A DNA stretch of 64,000 nucleotides from the NCBI GenBank assembly GCA_964575255.1, contig CAZNPZ010000007.1, forward strand, positions 27,351 to 91,350. The letters are read 5' to 3'. The first letter of the stretch is position 1, and the number at the start of each line of letters is the position of its first letter. Below are positions 33,689 through 42,311 of this stretch, one piece after another. Below the pieces are notes generated by a model, which had not been told where the DNA came from, did not search any database, and worked only from the letters and a program-made list of their open reading frames with translations. The position numbers were made by a program, and so were the translations under genes. Source of the DNA: JAEZHK01 sp964575255. Lineage in GTDB: Bacteria > Bacillota > Clostridia > Christensenellales > Aristaeellaceae.

Positions 33689-34801
33689 ATGAAAAAGACG
33701 ACGAAGTGGATTCTATCGCTCATCACAATCGCGCTGTTGGCCTGGGGTCTGACGGTCCTTGAGGCGAACCGGTTCGCGCAGGGCATGCTGTACTCGGTGC
33801 TTCAAAAGAGCGCGATCCTGGCCATCGCGGCGGTTTCGATGAACCTTTTGAACGGCTTTACCGGCCTCTTTTCGCTGGGGCAGGCGGGCTTCATGGCGCT
33901 GGGCGCGTACACGACGGCCATCCTGATCATCCCCACCGCGAAAATCGAAGGCGTATACTATATGGATGGCATTTCCTCGGCCATCCTCTCCTTCAAGACG
34001 TTCCTGGACGGCGGACCCGGCTGGCTGCAGACCACCTACCCGTACATGGCGCTGATCGCGGGCGGGCTGGTGGCGGCGGGGTTTGCCGCGCTGATCGGCA
34101 TGCCGATTTTGCGTCTGAAGAGCGACTACCTCGCGATCGCTACGCTGGGCTTCTCCGAGATCGTGCGCGCCTTGATCGCGAGCCCGCAATTGAACCTCGT
34201 GACCAACGGCTCTTACGGCCTCAAGAGCATCCCGAAGCTCGGCTCCATCCTGCAGACCTTCATCATCGCCGCGGTGTGCGTCGGCGCGATCGTGCTACTC
34301 ATCAAATCCAGCTACGGCCGCGCGTTCAAGGCGATCCGCGAGGACGAGATCGCGGCCGAGGCGATGGGCATCAACCTCATGAAGCACAAGAACCTCGCGT
34401 TTGTGATCAGTTCGTTCTTTACCGCGATCGCGGGCGGCATGCTGGCGATGTTCATGCAGTCGATCGACTCTTCCACCTTCAAAATCGCGATGACCTACGA
34501 CATCCTTCTGATCGTGGTCATCGGCGGCATCGGCTCGGTGACGGGCAGCGTGTTCGCGGCGTTTCTGGTGACCGCCGCCAAGGAATGGTGGCTCAGGTTC
34601 TTCGATACGCCGCTTCTGATTGGTGACTTCCAGGTGCCTCTGCTGCGCACAGGCTTCCGTATGGTGGTGTTCTCGGTGCTACTGATGGTGGTCGTGCTTT
34701 TCTACCGAAGGGGCCTCATGGGCACGACCGAATTCTCGTGGGACTTCTTCTGGAAAAAGCGCGGCGGCGCGGCGGCGGGGGGTGCGCGACATGGCAAATA
34801 A
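33689..34801 (+). CDS. livM: Branched-chain amino acid ABC permease LivM
   Basis: A 370-residue membrane permease. Recognisable parts: NLLNGFTGLFSLGQAGFMALGAY, LRLKSDYLAIATLGFSEIVR and the cytoplasmic coupling segment GRAFKAIREDEIAAEAMGI, where LivM contacts the ATPases. It carries an insertion of about 25 residues (GVYYMDGISSAI region) in an external loop, common in Clostridia. AAGGTG precedes the ATG. Its 3' end overlaps livG by 11 bp. Confidence 0.94.
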   Translation: MKKTTKWILSLITIALLAWGLTVLEANRFAQGMLYSVLQKSAILAIAAVSMNLLNGFTGLFSLGQAGFMALGAYTTAILIIPTAKIEGVYYMDGISSAILSFKTFLDGGPGWLQTTYPYMALIAGGLVAAGFAALIGMPILRLKSDYLAIATLGFSEIVRALIASPQLNLVTNGSYGLKSIPKLGSILQTFIIAAVCVGAIVLLIKSSYGRAFKAIREDEIAAEAMGINLMKHKNLAFVISSFFTAIAGGMLAMFMQSIDSSTFKIAMTYDILLIVVIGGIGSVTGSVFAAFLVTAAKEWWLRFFDTPLLIGDFQVPLLRTGFRMVVFSVLLMVVVLFYRRGLMGTTEFSWDFFWKKRGGAAAGGARHGK

Positions 34802-35630
34802 CGTACTGCATCTGGACAATGTGACGATGCAGTTCGGCGGCGTGGTCGCGGTCAGCGACCTGTCGCTGGACGTCAACGAAGGCGAGATCGTCGCGCTGAT
34901 CGGCCCCAACGGCGCGGGCAAGACGACCGCGTTCAACGTGATCACCGGCGTCTACGCGCCCACCAACGGCCGCGTGACGCTGCGCGGCGAGACAATCGCA
35001 GAAGGCTATCCCACCGGAAAGATGAGAAAGCTGTACGCCGCCGGACATAACGGCGAATACCAGAAGCTGATCACCCACACGCCCGACCAGATCACGGCAA
35101 AAGGCGTGGCGCGGACGTTCCAAAACATCCGCCTCTTCAAAGACCTGACGGTGTTTGAAAACGTGCTGATCGCAAAGCACATGCATGTCAAGGCGAACGT
35201 CGTTTCCGCCACCTTCCGCCTGAACTTCGCGGAGGAGGCGCGCATCCGCCGCGAGTCGCTGGAACTGATCGAGTCGCTGGGGCTTGGCGCGGTCAAGGAC
35301 GAGAAGTCCTCCTCCCTGCCCTACGGCAAGCAGCGGGTGCTGGAGATCGTCCGGGCGCTGGCCACCAGCCCCAGCCTGCTTCTTCTGGACGAGCCCGCCG
35401 CCGGCATGAACCCGCAGGAGACGGACGACCTTTCGGACTTCATCCGCAAGATCAAGTCGCAGTTCAAGCTCACCGTGTTCATGATCGAGCACCACATGAA
35501 TCTGGTCATGGACATTTCCGACCGCATCTACGTGATCGACTTCGGCAAGCATATCGCAAACGGCACGCCCGCCGAGGTGCAGTTCAACCCGGACGTCATC
35601 AAGGCATACCTGGGGGTGGAGGAAGCATGA
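34791..35630 (+). CDS. livG: Branched-chain amino acid ABC ATPase LivG
   Basis: A 279-residue ATPase: Walker A GPNGAGKTT, a signature region of the LivG type (LPYGKQRVLEIVRAL), Walker B LLLLDEPAAGMN and MIEHHMNLVM with the switch His. The LivG-specific GVARTFQNIRLF is present. A 15-residue insert follows the first beta sheet. The ATG at 34791 with GGGGGGTG upstream is preferred to a GTG 9 nt earlier. It overlaps livM upstream and livF downstream (ATGA). Confidence 0.95.
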   Translation: MANNVLHLDNVTMQFGGVVAVSDLSLDVNEGEIVALIGPNGAGKTTAFNVITGVYAPTNGRVTLRGETIAEGYPTGKMRKLYAAGHNGEYQKLITHTPDQITAKGVARTFQNIRLFKDLTVFENVLIAKHMHVKANVVSATFRLNFAEEARIRRESLELIESLGLGAVKDEKSSSLPYGKQRVLEIVRALATSPSLLLLDEPAAGMNPQETDDLSDFIRKIKSQFKLTVFMIEHHMNLVMDISDRIYVIDFGKHIANGTPAEVQFNPDVIKAYLGVEEA

Positions 35631-36358
35631 GCCTGCTGGAAGTGAAGGATCTCAAAGTCAGCTTCGGCGGCATCGAAGCCCTCAAGGGCATTTCGTTCAA
35701 GGTGGACGAGGGGTCCATTGTCACGCTGATCGGCGCGAACGGCGCGGGCAAGTCCACGACGCTTCGGGCGATCAGCGGCCTGGTGCATCCGTCGGGCGGC
35801 ACGATCACCTACGCGGGCGAGATGATCGGCGGCACCGACACGCAGAAAATCGTCGAGAAGGGCATCGCGCTGGTGCCGGAGGGACGGCGCGTATTCCCGA
35901 ACCTCACCGTGCTTGAAAACCTCCGGATCGGCGCGTACATGCGCACGGACACCAAGCAGATCGACGCGGACGTCGAGCACGTCTACCACCTGTTCCCGCG
36001 CCTCAAGGAGCGGCACTGGCAGCTGGCGGGCACCTTGTCCGGCGGCGAACAGCAGATGCTGGCGGTAGGCCGGGGGCTGATGAGTAAGCCCAAGATCCTG
36101 ATGATGGACGAGCCGTCGCTGGGCCTTGCGCCGATGGTGGTGCGCGACATCTTCTCGATCATCAAAACGCTGAATAAAGAGGGCATCACAATCCTCCTGA
36201 TCGAGCAGAACGCCAACGCAGCGCTGCGCGCCGCCCACTACGGCTACGTGCTGGAGACCGGGCGCATCACGCTTTCCGGTACCGGCTCCGAACTGCTTGA
36301 GAACAAGCAGGTGCGCGAGGCGTACCTGGGCAAGACCCGCGAGGCCGCGCAGCGGTAG
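35627..36358 (+). CDS. livF: Branched-chain amino acid ABC ATPase LivF
   Basis: A 243-residue ATPase completing the importer: Walker A GANGAGKST, signature LSGGEQQML, Walker B ILMMDEPSLGL, and the LivF-typical LVPEGRRVFPNLTVLENL. It begins with an ATG overlapping the livG stop by 4 bp. With LivG it drives uptake of branched-chain or related amino acids. Confidence 0.96.
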   Translation: MSLLEVKDLKVSFGGIEALKGISFKVDEGSIVTLIGANGAGKSTTLRAISGLVHPSGGTITYAGEMIGGTDTQKIVEKGIALVPEGRRVFPNLTVLENLRIGAYMRTDTKQIDADVEHVYHLFPRLKERHWQLAGTLSGGEQQMLAVGRGLMSKPKILMMDEPSLGLAPMVVRDIFSIIKTLNKEGITILLIEQNANAALRAAHYGYVLETGRITLSGTGSELLENKQVREAYLGKTREAAQR

Positions 36359-36405
36359 AGGCGCAGGGGAACGCCGGAGGCTGGACCTGAGCGTTTCCGA
36401 TCCAA

Positions 36406-36561
36406 GTGCAGTTTCTCGCAACCGTGGACAACGGGGCGGCCGACGAAGCCGCGGCGGCGGTTCAGGCCGTCAAGTGGGAGAGTGCCAACCCAAAGATCGC
36501 GTACCGGAACTACATCTGGAGCGTGGACATTCCCGTCACGGTCGACATCGAACGGGTATAA
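36406..36561 (+). CDS. 51-residue open frame, possible gene remnant
   Basis: A GTG-started frame downstream of livF with coding-like composition (VDNGAADEAAAAVQAV, YRNYIWSVDIPVTVDIERV). No ribosome site lies at the right distance; GGAGG is 19 nt upstream. A TGA closes the frame 15 nt before the GTG. It ends at the terminator hairpin. It may be the surviving 3' part of a lost gene or a real small protein. I recognise no family. Confidence 0.35.
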   Translation: MQFLATVDNGAADEAAAAVQAVKWESANPKIAYRNYIWSVDIPVTVDIERV

Positions 36562-36602
36562 AAACAGGGCGGCGTCTTCACCTCAGACGCCGCCCTGTTT
36601 TT
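36560..36602. terminator. Bidirectional terminator
   Basis: Perfect 18-bp arms (36560-36577 and 36585-36602) with a 7-nt loop, beginning AAAAA and ending TTTTT. The minus-strand ABC gene stops inside it. Confidence 0.95.
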
Positions 36603-38460
36603 CGGTTTTTTCTTTCGCTTTTTCCGATTCTCCGTCTGTCAAACCCGTCTGGCTGACGACCATCTCGTAATAGCGCCCCTTTTGATTCATCAATTCCTCG
36701 TGGTTGCCGCGCTCGACGATGCGGCCGTTTGAAAGCACCAGTATCTGATCCGCATCGTGGATGGTGGAAAGCCGGTGGGCGATCAGAAACGACGTTCGCC
36801 CCCGCATCAGCCCCAGCATCGCGCGCTGAATGTCCTTTTCGGTCTTGGTGTCCACCGAGGAGGTCGCCTCGTCCAGGATCAGGATGCGGCTTTCACACAG
36901 GAATGCCCGCGCGATCGCGAGCAGTTGGCGCTGGCCCTCGCTGAGCGCGTCGGTGCTTCCGCTGAGTTGGGTCTGATACCCCTGCGGCAACCGCTCGATG
37001 AACCCGCTGGCGCGCGCGAGCCGCGCCGCATCGATGACTTCCTCATCGGTCGCGCCGGGACGCGCATAGCGGATGTTGTCCAAAATCGTGCCAGTGAAGA
37101 GGCAGGTGTCCTGAAGCACCACCGAGAACACGCGCCGCAGGCTCTCCCGCGTTACATCCATGATGTCACACCCGTCGATTCGGATGCTGCCGGAGTCCGG
37201 GTCGTAGAACCGGGTCAGCAGGTTCACAATCGTGGTCTTGCCGGAGCCGGTCTCGCCCACCAGCGCGCAGGTCTGCCCGGCGGGGACGGTGAACTGCACA
37301 TGATCGAGAACCGGCTTCGCGCCGTCATAGGAGAAGCACACGTCGTCAAATTCCACCGCGCCTTCCGGGGCCGTAAGCGCCGCCGCGCCGGGCGCGTCGG
37401 CAGGCTCCTCCGCATCGTCCAGTACCTCGAACACGCGCTCCGCGCCCGCCAGCGCCGACTGGATCGTCGCGAACAGCCCGGCCACCGCGTTCAGCGGCCG
37501 CGCGAACTGCTTGGAATAGCTGAGGAAACTGACCACCGCGCCGACGGATAGCCCCTCCGTGATCGAAAGCCACCCGCCCGCGATGGACACCAGCGCAAAC
37601 GTGAGGTTGCCGATCACGTTGACCAGCGGCATCATGAGGCCCGACCAAAGCTGCGCCAGATAGCCGCTCTCGTTCAGCCGCTCGTTGATTTCGCTGAGCT
37701 CGTTCAAAACCTCCCGCTGACGCCCGAACGCCTTGACCATCCGCATACCGGTGATGGTCTCCTCCACCACGCCGTTCAGCCTGCCCAGCGCGCGTTGCTG
37801 CGCGAGGAAGTGCGCGCGGCTTTTTCTCGTGATCAGCCGCGTCAGAAGCCCGACCAGCGGGACGGATACGAGCGTCACGACGGTCAGAGGCAGGCTGAGC
37901 ATCAGCATTACGATCAGAGAACCCGTCAGCGACAGGATGCTGGACAGGATCTGCGTCGTGGATTGGGCGATGGTCGCCGAGATGTTGTCTACGTCGCTAC
38001 TGAGGCGGCTCATCGTGTCGCCGTGCGGGCGGGTGTCAAAAAACCGGAGTGGCAAATGCTGAAGTTTCGCAAAGAACGCGCCGCGCAACGACTGGACCAG
38101 CCGCTGCGACGCCCGGAGCATCAGCGTATCGCAGACGGTGCCCGACACATACGCCGTCAGGTTCAGCGCGATGATCGCCGCAAGGCAGGTTCTGAGGAAA
38201 CTTTCATCCAAGCCGCCGCCGGAAAACGCGTTGAACGCGCGGCCCGTCCAGTAGGGGATCAGCACCGCCACCGCCGCGGACAACACCGTCAGGCACAGGA
38301 TCACGAGGAGCGCGCCCTTCTGGCCTTTGTACAGCGCGATCACGCGGCGCAGCGTGCCGCGGGCGTTCTTCGCCTTCTGGCCCGGCTCAAACCTGGCGCC
38401 GGGATTCCCGAAGCCCCTGCCAAGCTGTGGCTGTTTGCGCTCCTGTCCGCAGTCACTCAT
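36583..38460 (-). CDS. Heterodimeric ABC exporter, second subunit
   Basis: A 625-residue half-transporter: a charged N-terminal extension of about 35 residues, six membrane helices (about 50-340), then an ATPase domain. Walker A GETGSGKTT and Walker B ILILDEATSSVD are canonical. The signature is LSEGQ instead of LSGGQ. Such asymmetry, together with the Asp in the partner's Walker B, is the mark of heterodimeric exporters of the TM287/288 or BmrCD type. The ATG at 38460 follows GGAGGCG and overlaps the first subunit by 4 bp. Substrate unknown; drugs or peptides are typical. Confidence 0.92.
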   Translation of the reverse strand: MSDCGQERKQPQLGRGFGNPGARFEPGQKAKNARGTLRRVIALYKGQKGALLVILCLTVLSAAVAVLIPYWTGRAFNAFSGGGLDESFLRTCLAAIIALNLTAYVSGTVCDTLMLRASQRLVQSLRGAFFAKLQHLPLRFFDTRPHGDTMSRLSSDVDNISATIAQSTTQILSSILSLTGSLIVMLMLSLPLTVVTLVSVPLVGLLTRLITRKSRAHFLAQQRALGRLNGVVEETITGMRMVKAFGRQREVLNELSEINERLNESGYLAQLWSGLMMPLVNVIGNLTFALVSIAGGWLSITEGLSVGAVVSFLSYSKQFARPLNAVAGLFATIQSALAGAERVFEVLDDAEEPADAPGAAALTAPEGAVEFDDVCFSYDGAKPVLDHVQFTVPAGQTCALVGETGSGKTTIVNLLTRFYDPDSGSIRIDGCDIMDVTRESLRRVFSVVLQDTCLFTGTILDNIRYARPGATDEEVIDAARLARASGFIERLPQGYQTQLSGSTDALSEGQRQLLAIARAFLCESRILILDEATSSVDTKTEKDIQRAMLGLMRGRTSFLIAHRLSTIHDADQILVLSNGRIVERGNHEELMNQKGRYYEMVVSQTGLTDGESEKAKEKTEKQGGV

Positions 38461-40184
38461 GCTTTCGCCTCCTCTCCCGCCACCTGGGAGCGGTACAGCG
38501 CCCGGTACGTTTCGCAGGTTGTAAGAAGCTCCTGATGGCTGCCAAGGCCGACCGCGCGGCCACCATCCAGAACAAGAATCTCGTCCGCGAACATCGCGGC
38601 GGTACAGCGCTGCGTGATCAAAATCAGCGTGCGCCCGCCACGCGCGCGCATCAATTCGTCCCGCACCTTCGCCTCGGTCAGCGCGTCCAGCGCGCTGGTG
38701 GCGTCGTCGATGACGAGTACACCGGCGCGTTTCACCAGCGCCCGCGCGATCGAAAGCCGCTGTTTCTGCCCGCCCGACAGGTTGACCGCGCCGCCGCTCA
38801 GCGGGCGTTCTAGGCCTTCCGGCGCATTCAGGATGAAGTCCGCCTGCGCCGTCCGAAGCGCGGCACGCAAGGTTTCGTCCGAAGCGTCCGGGGCGCCCCA
38901 GCGCAGATTTTCCGCCGCCGTGCCGGAGAACAAAACCGCCTTCTGCGGCGCGAGCGCCACCGATCCGCGAAGCGCGGCGACGTCCATCTCTCGCACGTCC
39001 CGCCCGCCCACGAGGATCCTGCCCCCGTTCACGTCGTAAAACCGGAGCATCAGCCACGCGAGCGTGGACTTCCCGCTGCCGGTCGGCCCGATCACCGCGA
39101 GCGACCGCCCGGCCTCCACGCGAAACGACACGTCGGAGAGCGCATAGAGCCCGCTGCCGCCCGGGTAGGCGAAGGTCACATGGTCAAACTCCACCGACGG
39201 CGTGACTTCGCCCAGCGGCGGTTCTCCGCCGGATTTCACGTCTTCCTCGGCGGCAAACACTTCCGCGATGCGCTGCGCGGAGGCCTTCGTGCGCACGAAG
39301 ACCGTAAAAATGTTGGTCATCATCGTAAGGGAGATTAAAATCTGCGCCATGTAGACGGTGAAGGCGGAGATGTCGCCCGGCGTGGCCGAACCCGCCTGAA
39401 TCAACCCCGCGCCGTATCCGATGACCGCCGCTGTGCCCAGCCCGATCGCAAGCGTCATGATGGGCGATAAAAGCGTGATCACCATCTGCGCGGAGACTTC
39501 CCTTTGCATCTGCCCCTCGTTGGCTGCGCCGAACCGCTCCGACTCCGCGTCGTAGGTGCCGAACGCCTTGACCAGCCGGACGCCCATCAAGTACTCCTGC
39601 ACCACCGAGTTCATCCGGTCGACCGCTTTTTGCAGAAGCGCGAACCGGGGATAGCTAAGTTTCATGCTGATAACGATCAGGACAGCCACCAGCGCGACCA
39701 CGCCGTACACGATCAGGCTCAGCCTGAAATTCAGGATCGACGCCATAAGGATGCTGCCGAGGCATGTGATCGGCGCTTTCAGAAAGATGCGCATCGTACC
39801 GTTGACGAACTGCACCACCTGGTTGATGTCACCGGTCATCCGGGTGATCAGGGATCCCGTGGAAATTTTGTCGGCGCTGGACTCGGAGAAATTCAGAATC
39901 TTCTCAAACTGGTCGCGCCTAAGATCCGCGCCCACCCGCTGAGATACGCGGCTGGACAGCGCGTTCCGGATCAGCGCGAACACCGCGCCCGCAAAGGTAA
40001 CCGCGAGCATCACGCCGCCCCAGAACCCAACGCGGTTCAGGTCGGACGCGCGCACGCCCTCGTCCAGAATTCGGGCCATGATCGTCGGCCCCAGAAGATC
40101 GCACACCGCTTCGAGCGCGACGCAGACGAGCGCGAAATGGATCGGACGCCGATAGCTTCGAAAATACTTCACAAACACGCGCAT
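38457..40184 (-). CDS. Heterodimeric ABC exporter, first subunit (degenerate ATP site)
   Basis: A 575-residue half-transporter with six membrane helices followed by an ATPase: Walker A GPTGSGKST, signature LSGGQKQRLSIARAL, Walker B VLVIDDATSALD. Asp replaces the catalytic Glu after Walker B, so this subunit contributes the non-hydrolysing site. The ATG at 40184 is chosen because GGGAG lies 8 nt upstream; the ATG at 40190 is too close. It is the first gene of a two-gene operon with its own promoter. Confidence 0.92.
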   Translation of the reverse strand: MRVFVKYFRSYRRPIHFALVCVALEAVCDLLGPTIMARILDEGVRASDLNRVGFWGGVMLAVTFAGAVFALIRNALSSRVSQRVGADLRRDQFEKILNFSESSADKISTGSLITRMTGDINQVVQFVNGTMRIFLKAPITCLGSILMASILNFRLSLIVYGVVALVAVLIVISMKLSYPRFALLQKAVDRMNSVVQEYLMGVRLVKAFGTYDAESERFGAANEGQMQREVSAQMVITLLSPIMTLAIGLGTAAVIGYGAGLIQAGSATPGDISAFTVYMAQILISLTMMTNIFTVFVRTKASAQRIAEVFAAEEDVKSGGEPPLGEVTPSVEFDHVTFAYPGGSGLYALSDVSFRVEAGRSLAVIGPTGSGKSTLAWLMLRFYDVNGGRILVGGRDVREMDVAALRGSVALAPQKAVLFSGTAAENLRWGAPDASDETLRAALRTAQADFILNAPEGLERPLSGGAVNLSGGQKQRLSIARALVKRAGVLVIDDATSALDALTEAKVRDELMRARGGRTLILITQRCTAAMFADEILVLDGGRAVGLGSHQELLTTCETYRALYRSQVAGEEAKA

Positions 40185-40333
40185 GGGCATTCTCCCGGCT
40201 GCCGCCAGTTTTGCTTTGTTTTTTCGCGCTGCCAACCATGCCCTGCGCGTCGCGCAATGATCATCGACAGCGCATAAAAATCCGTAAAGCGCGATTGGCG
40301 CGTCGCATTGGTGTATTTTGCTCTCCGGACGCC

Positions 40334-40362
40334 ATGATACGCGCGCGCTCCTGCAAATGCAA
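40334..40362 (-). promoter_or_regulatory. Promoter for the ABC exporter operon
   Basis: Minus strand TTGCAT (40357-40362), 17-bp spacer, TATCAT (40334-40339), leaving a leader of about 145 nt before the first gene. Confidence 0.65.
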
Positions 40363-40389
40363 GCCAATTTGAGATACCGTGCGGGAGAT

Positions 40390-40785
40390 TCAACGCCAGA
40401 CTTCCCGCATCCGCCCCGCGAGAGACTCGGCCAGCGGCACGTCCGCCGGCGCGAAGTCCACGCCCGCAAGATCGGATGCCGTGACCCAATCCATCCGGTC
40501 GTGCACGGTCAGCGAAATCTCCCCCGATTGCCAGTGAAAAAGATAGAGCTTCAGGGAAATTCTCCCGAACGCGTATTCAAACTCGCTCTCGCCAATGAAA
40601 TCGCCCGCCTCGCCCAGGATGCCCAGCTCCTCTTGCATCTCCCGTTTCAGCGCGGCGCGGTCGGTCTCCCCCGCTTCCACCTTGCCGCCGGGAAATTCCC
40701 ATTTGCCTTCCAGCTTCTGTCCGGGTGCGCGCCGAACCGCCAGCACCCGATCCCCTTTGACCACCGCCGCCGCCACGACCGTCAT
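40390..40785 (-). CDS. mutT: MutT-type NUDIX hydrolase (8-oxo-dGTP diphosphatase-like)
   Basis: A 131-residue NUDIX protein with MutT features: VVAAAVVKGDRVLAVRRAPG, GKWEFPGGKVEAGE and the Nudix box ending REMQEELG. It likely clears oxidised nucleotides from the pool. The ATG at 40785 is chosen by conservation and a GGGGGCGG site; an ATG 30 nt upstream in frame is possible. The -10 box lies only 29 bp upstream, giving a short leader. Confidence 0.88.
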   Translation of the reverse strand: MTVVAAAVVKGDRVLAVRRAPGQKLEGKWEFPGGKVEAGETDRAALKREMQEELGILGEAGDFIGESEFEYAFGRISLKLYLFHWQSGEISLTVHDRMDWVTASDLAGVDFAPADVPLAESLAGRMREVWR

Positions 40786-40813
40786 AAAGCCGCCCCCAAT
40801 CCAAATTGCACCC

Positions 40814-40822
40814 ATTATACCA
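40814..40822 (-). promoter_or_regulatory. Extended -10 promoter for mutT
   Basis: Minus strand TGGTATAAT at 40814-40822, without a clear -35. Confidence 0.65.
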
Positions 40823-40905
40823 CCATCCGGCGAAACCGCACAATAAAGGAACCGCACGCAAACGAAATTCGTCCAAAAGAAGCATTCCGGAAGGAGGAAG
40901 CCGTC

Positions 40906-41097
40906 ATGGATGTCACGCCGAAGCAAAAGTTGGGCAAGCGGGCGCGCAAGGCGCTGGACGCCTCCGCGCGCAGAACCTGGCCGGTGTCCCCGGTCACGAG
41001 AATGAAGACCAGCAAGAAAATCTACGACCGCAAGAAGCGCCGGGCGGATGAGGATGCCCCAGGCGCTTCTTGCGACATTCCACGCAATTGGGTATAA
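40906..41097 (+). CDS. 63-residue basic protein
   Basis: A short frame with GGAAGGAGG 8 nt before the ATG. The protein is strongly basic: MDVTPKQKLGKRARKALDA at the N-terminus, a central TWPVSPVTRMKTSKKIY and KKRRADED. Small proteins of this general pattern with a TW..SPVTR motif appear in Clostridia, but I cannot name a function. Nucleic-acid binding is possible from charge alone. The promoter of the next gene overlaps its 3' end. Confidence 0.6.
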   Translation: MDVTPKQKLGKRARKALDASARRTWPVSPVTRMKTSKKIYDRKKRRADEDAPGASCDIPRNWV

Positions 41098-41098
41098 T
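41070..41098 (+). promoter_or_regulatory. Promoter for the flavin-binding protein gene
   Basis: TTGCGA (41070-41075), 17-bp spacer, TATAAT (41093-41098), overlapping the stop codon of the preceding small gene. Confidence 0.75.
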
Positions 41099-41130
41099 GC
41101 TGGAAAACGGGTTTGGAGGATACATAAAGG

Positions 41131-41592
41131 ATGCGCAGGAAAGATCTGGAAGTGCTGGAGAAGGAAAAGCTCATGGAAATTCTGGACGCGTGCAAGGTGT
41201 GCCGGCTGGGGATTACGGACGAGTTCCCCTACATCGTGCCGATGAACTTTGGCTATGCCTGGGAAGATACGCTGACGCTGTACTTCCACAGCGCGCCGAA
41301 GGGCCGCAAGATCGACCTGATCGAGGCGAATCCGAAGGTTTCCTTTGAGATGGATACCGATCACCTGCTGGTGGAAGGTTCCACCGCCTGCCGCTATACA
41401 TACAAATACGCGAGCGTCTTTGGCGAGGGCACCGCGCGTTTCCTTAGGGACTATGATGAAAAACTTCAGGCGCTGAAAGCGGTCATGCGCAGGGTCACCG
41501 GCTCGGACGAATATGTGTACGACGATTTGGCGGTCAAGAGCGTCGCGGTGTTCGCCGTAGACGTAACGATGATCACCGGAAAGAAGCGATAA
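41131..41592 (+). CDS. Pyridoxamine 5'-phosphate oxidase-family flavin-binding protein
   Basis: A 153-residue split-barrel protein of the PNPOx-like/NimA type. Typical segments: ACKVCRLGITDEFPYIVPMNFGY near the N-terminus, LYFHSAPKGRKIDLI and NPKVSFEMD in the middle, and an FGEGTARF strand. Members bind FMN or F420 and reduce small molecules; several confer nitroimidazole resistance. The substrate here is unknown. GGAGGATACATAAAGG precedes the ATG. A small exported protein gene follows after 25 bp. Confidence 0.87.
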   Translation: MRRKDLEVLEKEKLMEILDACKVCRLGITDEFPYIVPMNFGYAWEDTLTLYFHSAPKGRKIDLIEANPKVSFEMDTDHLLVEGSTACRYTYKYASVFGEGTARFLRDYDEKLQALKAVMRRVTGSDEYVYDDLAVKSVAVFAVDVTMITGKKR

Positions 41593-41617
41593 GAATACCA
41601 ACGCAAGGAGGAGACGA

Positions 41618-42241
41618 ATGAAACGGAGAATCATGGCGCTGTGTGTCGCGCTGATCCTATTGGCGACCACGGCCCTGCCTGTGTCGGCCGCGGTGGCCGA
41701 CGAACTCGCGACCTACTGGGAGAAGGCCGACCCGATCTACGCCCAGATTCAGGCGCTGGGCGTGCGGCAGGAAGAAATCTATCAGGAATTCGGCCTCTCG
41801 CTGGACGACGACAGCGGTCCGGTGATGGACGACGCCCAGTATGAGGAGTATGTGCGCGGCCTCAATGTGCTGAGCGAGGACGAACTGAAAAAGCTGCTCG
41901 CCGCCAACGCGGCCATTGTATCGCTGTCCGACGAGATCGACGACCTCAACGCCAAGTACGACGCCTCCGAAGACCCGACCGAGCAGGGTGTGCTGGAAAA
42001 CCTGATCCACTTCAAGCAGGATCAGATTGACCAGACCACCGCAAGCGTCGCGGATCTGGACGATCGGCTTCGCGTCGTCGAGGAGACCAACTACGTGATG
42101 GGTTTGACCGGTCTTTCCGACGACGCGCGGCAGGAACTCTTGACCATGTACGCGACCCAACGCGACCTGGAAAAGCAGCTCGCTGCGCTGGATGCTGGCC
42201 TCAGCGAGGAAGCCAAAGCGCAGCTGTACGATCAAGGGTAA
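41618..42241 (+). CDS. Exported coiled-coil protein of unknown function
   Basis: A 207-residue protein with a signal peptide (MKRRIMALCVALILLATTA, cleaved after VSAA) and an acidic, helix-rich mature part. Heptad-like stretches (LSDEIDDLNAKYDA, IDQTTASVADLDDRL, QRDLEKQLAALDA) suggest a coiled coil. No catalytic motif is visible. GGAGGAG precedes the ATG. It is probably co-transcribed with the flavin protein upstream and ends at a hairpin terminator. I do not recognise the family. Confidence 0.75.
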   Translation: MKRRIMALCVALILLATTALPVSAAVADELATYWEKADPIYAQIQALGVRQEEIYQEFGLSLDDDSGPVMDDAQYEEYVRGLNVLSEDELKKLLAANAAIVSLSDEIDDLNAKYDASEDPTEQGVLENLIHFKQDQIDQTTASVADLDDRLRVVEETNYVMGLTGLSDDARQELLTMYATQRDLEKQLAALDAGLSEEAKAQLYDQG

Positions 42242-42256
42242 CGATCCATCAATCAA

Positions 42257-42300
42257 AAGAACTCCCGGCACATCTGAGCATCAGATCACCGGGAGTTCTT
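42257..42300. terminator. Terminator hairpin
   Basis: 12-bp arms AAGAACTCCCGG (42257-42268) and complement (42289-42300), with an inner ATCTGA-GCA-TCAGAT stem. The U-tract is weak (TTCTT). It separates convergent genes. Confidence 0.7.
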
Positions 42301-42311
42301 GGCTCTTACGA

